A stretch of DNA of 64,000 nucleotides from Vespula vulgaris (lineage: Eukaryota; Arthropoda; Insecta; Hymenoptera; Vespidae). Made by a program: the position numbers and the translations under genes. The notes under the pieces were generated by a model, which was given only the letters and a program-made list of their open reading frames with translations, ran no database searches and was not told where the DNA came from. The stretch covers positions 4,687,001 through 4,751,000 of the forward strand of contig NC_066600.1 in assembly GCF_905475345.1 (NCBI RefSeq), given 5' to 3'. Below are positions 62,040-64,000 of the stretch, piece by piece; position 1 is the stretch's first letter; each line of letters starts with the position of its first letter.

Positions 62040-64000
62040 TATTTATCGTTTCCTTTCTTAGATAAAGTCTAGAAGGAAGCTAACGTTCTTTCGAAAATTC
62101 TTTTGTATAGATCTAATAAATGTATTATTGCAAGTGTATGTGTGTGTGTGTGTGTGTGTGATTTTTACAGTGTGATATACGTAATATCGTTAGTAATATA
62201 ATTAATAATATAAATTTATTTGATCGATTAATGGTCAAATTAATAACGCCAATAAACGTGATTGATTATTGATTAATTTTATATGGCATATAATTCCGTT
62301 TAGATAAGATCTAATTTTAGTTAGTGTTGCTTCGAAAATTTTCGTTGTTGATCTAATAAATATACTATTAGACATACCCGTGATGTGTGTGTGGTCTCTC
62401 TATATTTGGTATGTGTGGTGTGTATGTAAGATTTTTATGATACGTTATATGTAGTATTATTAGTGATGAATAAGTAATATTAATTTCGATGGTCGGTAAG
62501 CAATGAAATAATAATAGAAATTTATTCGATTGATTAGTGGTAAAATTAATAATACAAATTGACGTGATTAATTATTAATTAATTTTGCATTGCTTTGTTA
62601 GGTAAGGTTTAACTTTATCTAGCGTTGTTGCGAAAATTGATCTAATAAATATAGTATTACACACGTGTGTGGTATGTGCAAGGTGTGTGGTCTCTCTGTA
62701 GGTGGTATATGTGGTCTATACGTGTGGTGTATGGTTTTTATAGTGTAATATACGTAGTATTATTAGTGATGAATAAGTAATACAAATTTTGATGGTCGAT
62801 TAATGATGGATCAATGATAGATCTTTATTCGATTATTTAGTAATCAAATTAATAATGTAAATTGACAAGATTGATTAATGAATAATTTTGCATCGCTTTA
62901 GTTTCCTTTAGATAAGATGCTTGTGTTGTTACGAAAATTATTTCATTTTTAATATAATAAATATAATATTACATACATGCGTGTGTGTATATGTACGTGC
63001 GCGTGATTTTTATAGAGTGAAATACGTAATGTTGTTAGTGTTAAATAAGAAATACAAAAGATGAATCGATTAACAACGAAATAATAATACAAGTGTATTC
63101 GATTGATTAGGGATCAAATTATTGACGTAAATTAATGTGATTGATTGGTAATTGACAATGCTTTAGATAAGCTTCGTCTAGATACTTTGTTCAGTATTAT
63201 TGTTTCATCTTTGATTTTAAAAACGTAATATTATGAGATTTGTTAATGTACAATTAATAATACGAATTTAGGTAAAAGGATTACCGATAAAATCATAATT
63301 ATAATTTTATTCTTTGCTTAGCAATGAAATTAGTGATGTACATTGTCGTGATAGCTTAGTGATAACCTTTTTATTCTTTCGTTCTGTTTTCTTTAGATAA
63401 ACTCATGCTAACTCATGCAATGTTTTGAAAACTGTTTTATCTGTGATGTACAAAATGTAATATTAATGAAGGTGATCAATTAGCGATTAAACGATAGTAT
63501 AAATATATTCGATTGATTAGCAATTAGATTAGTTAACGTAAATGGAGGTGATCGCTTAGTGATAAAATTTTTATTACTTTTGTTTTGTTTAGACAAAATC
63601 AGACTAATTTAAAAGTTAGAAACTGTTTCATCGCTTATATAACAAGTATCGTATTACGTGATTTACTTGAAAAAAACAGCTTTCTTTATATTTATTTATT
63701 TATTTATTTATAATGATTTGGTATTATTAGTGATACACAAGTTATACTAATATACATAGATTAGTGCGATGGAAGAATAATATAAATTTGTTCAATTGAT
63801 TAGAGATTAGATTAGATCTTTGATATAATTGATATAATCACTTGCAATTAAATAACATTTTTATTGTTTTGGTTTTGTTCAAAAAATTGTTTAGATAAAG
63901 TTAAATTAGTTTAAAAGGTAGAAATAGTTTCATTACTCGTATAAAAAATAGTGTCTCACGTGATTTACGTGAAAGATTATGTTCTAGGATGAATTCTTTT
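62040..64000. repeat. Diverged tandem array, about 8 units of 190-310 bp, running off the window end
   Basis: The landmark 'TTTAGATAAgaTCTAA' (or close) recurs near 62060, 62300, 62603, 62908, 63167, 63391, 63590 and 63890. It is followed each time by 'TGTTgcGAAAATTatTTCaTctttGATcTAATAAATATAaTATTA', a TG-rich block in the first four units, 'TATTATTAGTGATgaATAAGTAATA' and 'TTCGATTGATTAGtgaTcAAATTAATaatgtAAATTGAcgTGATTGATTA'. The later copies lose the TG block. No coding potential. Confidence 0.85.

Noticed and set aside
1..64000. CRISPR arrays, tRNA and rRNA genes
   Set aside because: No short regularly spaced direct repeats of CRISPR type, and no tRNA or rRNA cores were seen; the tandem arrays have long, diverged units typical of eukaryotic satellite-like DNA.

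Overview
This window looks like nuclear DNA from an arthropod, most likely an insect and plausibly a hymenopteran. The reasons are an AT-rich background with GC-richer islands around gene starts, many long (GA)n, (TA)n and trinucleotide microsatellites, GT-AG introns, and coding exons that match animal gene families. The phylum-level call is firm. The hymenopteran call is an inference from genome style, because no species-specific marker was seen.

Three protein-coding genes can be traced exon by exon. (1) Axin, the scaffold of the Wnt beta-catenin destruction complex, lies complete on the minus strand at 1181-4834 in seven coding exons (about 820 aa: tankyrase-binding start, RGS domain, GSK3- and beta-catenin-binding segments, DIX domain). 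(2) A DEK_C-SWIB protein (UAF30/spp27/TRI1-like, 261 aa) lies complete on the plus strand at 27818-31076 in five exons. (3) CFAP206, a cilia/flagella protein of the radial-spoke apparatus, lies complete on the minus strand at 33005-36239 in thirteen exons (632 aa). Genes 2 and 3 are convergent. Head-to-head with CFAP206 is a fourth, partial gene: a signal-peptide first exon at 37152-37281 (+) whose remaining exons I could not find, so it probably has a very long first intron.

Layout: 1-1.2 kb, Axin 3' side; 1.2-4.9 kb, Axin; 4.9-7.6 kb, AT-rich with a decayed repeat element and hairpins; 7.6-13.7 kb, promoter-like islands mixed with microsatellites; 13.8-20 kb, an AT desert with a diverged tandem repeat and an LTR-retrotransposon end with primer-binding site; 20-23.6 kb, GC-richer islands and a 220-bp GAC/ACG trinucleotide tract; 23.6-26.4 kb, AT desert; 26.4-27.8 kb, duplicated segments leading into the DEK_C-SWIB promoter; 37.3-61.5 kb, a gene-poor tract; 61.6-64 kb, a promoter-like island followed by a tandem array that runs off the end.

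The strongest unusual signals are three. First, CFAP206 intron 5 starts with GA where GT is required, although the flanking exon phases are otherwise perfect. Second, at least ten separate arrays of strongly diverged tandem repeats (about 100-350 bp units) sit mostly between 38 and 64 kb, with unrelated unit sequences. Third, there is an upstream ORF that overlaps the Axin start. No CRISPR, tRNA or rRNA gene was seen. I found no clear evidence of a wholly new biological system.
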